64,000 bases of DNA, taken from contig NZ_SADR02000005.1 in the NCBI RefSeq assembly GCF_004010325.2, forward strand, positions 191,949 through 255,948, written 5' to 3'. Shown in pieces: positions 62,516-64,000 of this stretch. The position numbers and the translations under genes were made by a program. This stretch comes from Mesorhizobium sp. M00.F.Ca.ET.216.01.1.1. GTDB lineage: Bacteria; Pseudomonadota; Alphaproteobacteria; Rhizobiales; Rhizobiaceae. The notes below the pieces were generated by a model. It made no database searches and was not told where the DNA came from. It saw only the letters and a program-made list of their open reading frames with translations. Each line of letters opens with the position of its first letter. Within the stretch, counting starts at the first letter, position 1.

Positions 62516-64000
62516 ATGGTGGACATCAGCGGCTATGAAGACGAGCGCCGGCGCTCGCTCAAGCCGCTCAGGCGCTTGTTCCCCTATATCACGCGCTACC
62601 GGAAAATGGTCATTGGCGCGGTTGTCTCGCTGGTCGTCGCGGCGGCGACCACGCTGGCCCTGCCGCTCGCCGTGCGGCGCATGATCGACCACGGCTTTTC
62701 CGCTTCCGATTCCAGCTTCATCGCCGAATACTTCGCCATGCTGGTGGTGATGGCCGCCTTGCTGGCGGCGGCGTCGGCCAGCCGCTACTATTTCGTCATC
62801 ACGCTTGGCGAGCGCGTCGTCGCCGACGTCCGCCGCGATGTATTCAGCCATGTTACGACGCTGTCGCCTTCCTTCTTCGATACCGCCCAGTCGGGCGAGA
62901 TCGTGTCGCGGCTTACCGCCGACACGACGCAGGTGAAGTCGGCGATCGGCGCCACCGCTTCGGTGGCATTGCGCAATGTCATCCTCGGCCTCGGCGCCGT
63001 GGCGATGATGGTCTTCACCAGCCCGAAATTGTCGGGCCTGGTCATCGCTGCTATCCCCGTAATCGTGCTGCCGCTGGTCGCCTTCGGCCGCTCGGTGCGG
63101 CGGAAATCGCGGCTGGCGCAGGACACGCTGGCCAATGCCACGGCCTATGCCGGCGAGCAGATCGGCGCGGTGCGCACGCTGCAGGCCTTCACCAACGAAA
63201 AACTGGTCACCGGGCGGTTTTCGGCCTCAGTGGAGGCCGCGTTCGATGCGGCGCGGGCCTCGATCTTTGCCCGCTCCTTCCTCACCTTCTTTGCCATCTT
63301 CATGATCTTTTCATCGGTGGTGGCGGTGCTGTGGTTCGGCTCGCGCGACGTGCTCGACGGCACGCTGTCGCCGGGCACGCTCGGCCAGTTCCTGCTCTAT
63401 TCGGTGTTCGCCGCCGGCGCGCTCGGCGCGCTGTCGGAAGTGTGGGGCGAACTTGCCCAGGCGGCGGGCGCCGCCGAACGGCTGACCGAGATCCTGGCCG
63501 AGCAGCCGGCGATCCGGTCACCCGCCGATCCGCGGCCGCTGCCGGCCAAGGCGAAAGGCGCGATCCATTTCGACGACGTGTCCTTCTCCTATCCGGCAAG
63601 GCCGGACCGCGCCGCCGTCCACGGCCTGAGCTTCCAGGTCAAGCCCGGCGAGACGGTGGCGATCGTTGGCCCCTCCGGCGCCGGCAAGAGCACCATCTTT
63701 TCACTGATCCTGCGCTTCTATGATCCCGAGACGGGCAGGATCGTAATCGACGGCGTCGACGTGCGCGAGGCCGATCCCGTCGCTGTCAGGCAGCGCATCG
63801 CCATCGTGCCGCAGGACGTCACCATCTTCGCGGCCAGCGCGCGCGACAATATCGGTTTCGGGCGGCCAGGCGCCAGCGAGGCCGATATCGAGGCGGCGGC
63901 CAAGGATGCGCTTGCCGACGAGTTCATCCTGAAACTCGAAAAAGGCTATGACAGCCAGGTCGGCGAGCGCGGCGTGACGCTGTCGGGCGGCCAGCGCCAG
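62516..64000 (+). CDS. ABC transporter with fused membrane and ATPase domains (half exporter, partial)
   Basis: The frame runs from ATG 62516 through 495 codons to the window end without a stop, so the C-terminus is missing. It is a half-size exporter of the MsbA/lipid type: six membrane helices (about 30-310; FFDTAQSGEIVSRLTADT is the coupling-helix stretch), then the ATPase with Walker A GPSGAGKST near 385, PQDVTIFAAS (Q-loop) and the signature LSGGQRQ as the last residues of the window. AGAGGAAACGGTC precedes the start. Substrate unknown. Confidence 0.93.
   Translation, partial: MVDISGYEDERRRSLKPLRRLFPYITRYRKMVIGAVVSLVVAAATTLALPLAVRRMIDHGFSASDSSFIAEYFAMLVVMAALLAAASASRYYFVITLGERVVADVRRDVFSHVTTLSPSFFDTAQSGEIVSRLTADTTQVKSAIGATASVALRNVILGLGAVAMMVFTSPKLSGLVIAAIPVIVLPLVAFGRSVRRKSRLAQDTLANATAYAGEQIGAVRTLQAFTNEKLVTGRFSASVEAAFDAARASIFARSFLTFFAIFMIFSSVVAVLWFGSRDVLDGTLSPGTLGQFLLYSVFAAGALGALSEVWGELAQAAGAAERLTEILAEQPAIRSPADPRPLPAKAKGAIHFDDVSFSYPARPDRAAVHGLSFQVKPGETVAIVGPSGAGKSTIFSLILRFYDPETGRIVIDGVDVREADPVAVRQRIAIVPQDVTIFAASARDNIGFGRPGASEADIEAAAKDALADEFILKLEKGYDSQVGERGVTLSGGQRQ

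Overview
The window looks like a chromosomal segment of a high-GC alphaproteobacterium of the Rhizobiales, most like Mesorhizobium. This rests on protein style and gene order: rplU-rpmA-GNAT-obgE-proB-proA-nadD, then rsfS-rlmH-envC-ctpA-rppH, a liv operon with a DUF6867-type gene, a GapR/DUF2312 gene, and a 6S-like RNA before the 5-formyl-THF cyclo-ligase gene. No database was searched; names rest on recognised motifs, lengths and context.

Layout. 1-2.4 kb: end of a GntR/FadR regulator and a uronate module (kduI, kduD, kdgF). 2.5-6.9 kb: a surface-polysaccharide patch with an AT3-SGNH acyltransferase, a polytopic GT-C-like protein and a 5'-truncated flippase gene, next to recQ. 8.9-13.0 kb: an accessory, decaying stretch with a frameshifted DUF1186/SEC-C gene, a higB scrap, an intact higBA toxin-antitoxin pair, a TetR regulator with a membrane protein, and remnants of a serine recombinase and an IS481 element. 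It ends at the 3' end of a tRNA-Ser(CGA). 13.3-28.8 kb: core housekeeping genes for ribosome, proline, NAD, ribosome maturation, septal wall turnover and RNA decay. 28.9-31.4 kb: alanine racemase and D-amino-acid dehydrogenase. 31.4-34.2 kb: a LysR regulator divergent from mmsA across a long inverted repeat. 34.4-35.3 kb: two paralogous small secreted proteins. 35.3-39.3 kb: a hydroxyproline catabolic cluster with a GntR regulator and two AT-rich operator palindromes. 39.6-45.7 kb: the branched-chain amino-acid ABC transporter livHMGF, a small membrane protein and livK. 45.9-49.4 kb: pyruvate carboxylase. 49.5-62.3 kb: GapR, an arsenate reductase, msrB, a MoxR/CoxE-type pair, 6S RNA with the cyclo-ligase gene, a YmdB-type phosphoesterase, TerC, a SRPBCC/ArsR divergon, YebC with a SelW-like protein, a TetR/DUF1772 divergon and L31. 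62.5 kb to the end: a half ABC exporter cut by the window edge.

How the genes work together. KdgF, KduI and KduD form consecutive steps from unsaturated uronates to 2-keto-3-deoxygluconate. The racemase and DadA form an alanine route to pyruvate. The hyp genes carry hydroxyproline to the semialdehyde level, but the last dehydrogenase and the transporter are absent here. EnvC, CtpA and the divergent deacetylase form a cell-wall block. Several repressors sit beside perfect inverted repeats that are good operator candidates.

No CRISPR array, prophage or clearly new multi-gene defence system was seen. The least explained items are the tandem small secreted proteins, the L21 protein fused to a helix-hairpin-helix tail, the basic tail on LivG, and the eroded island against tRNA-Ser.
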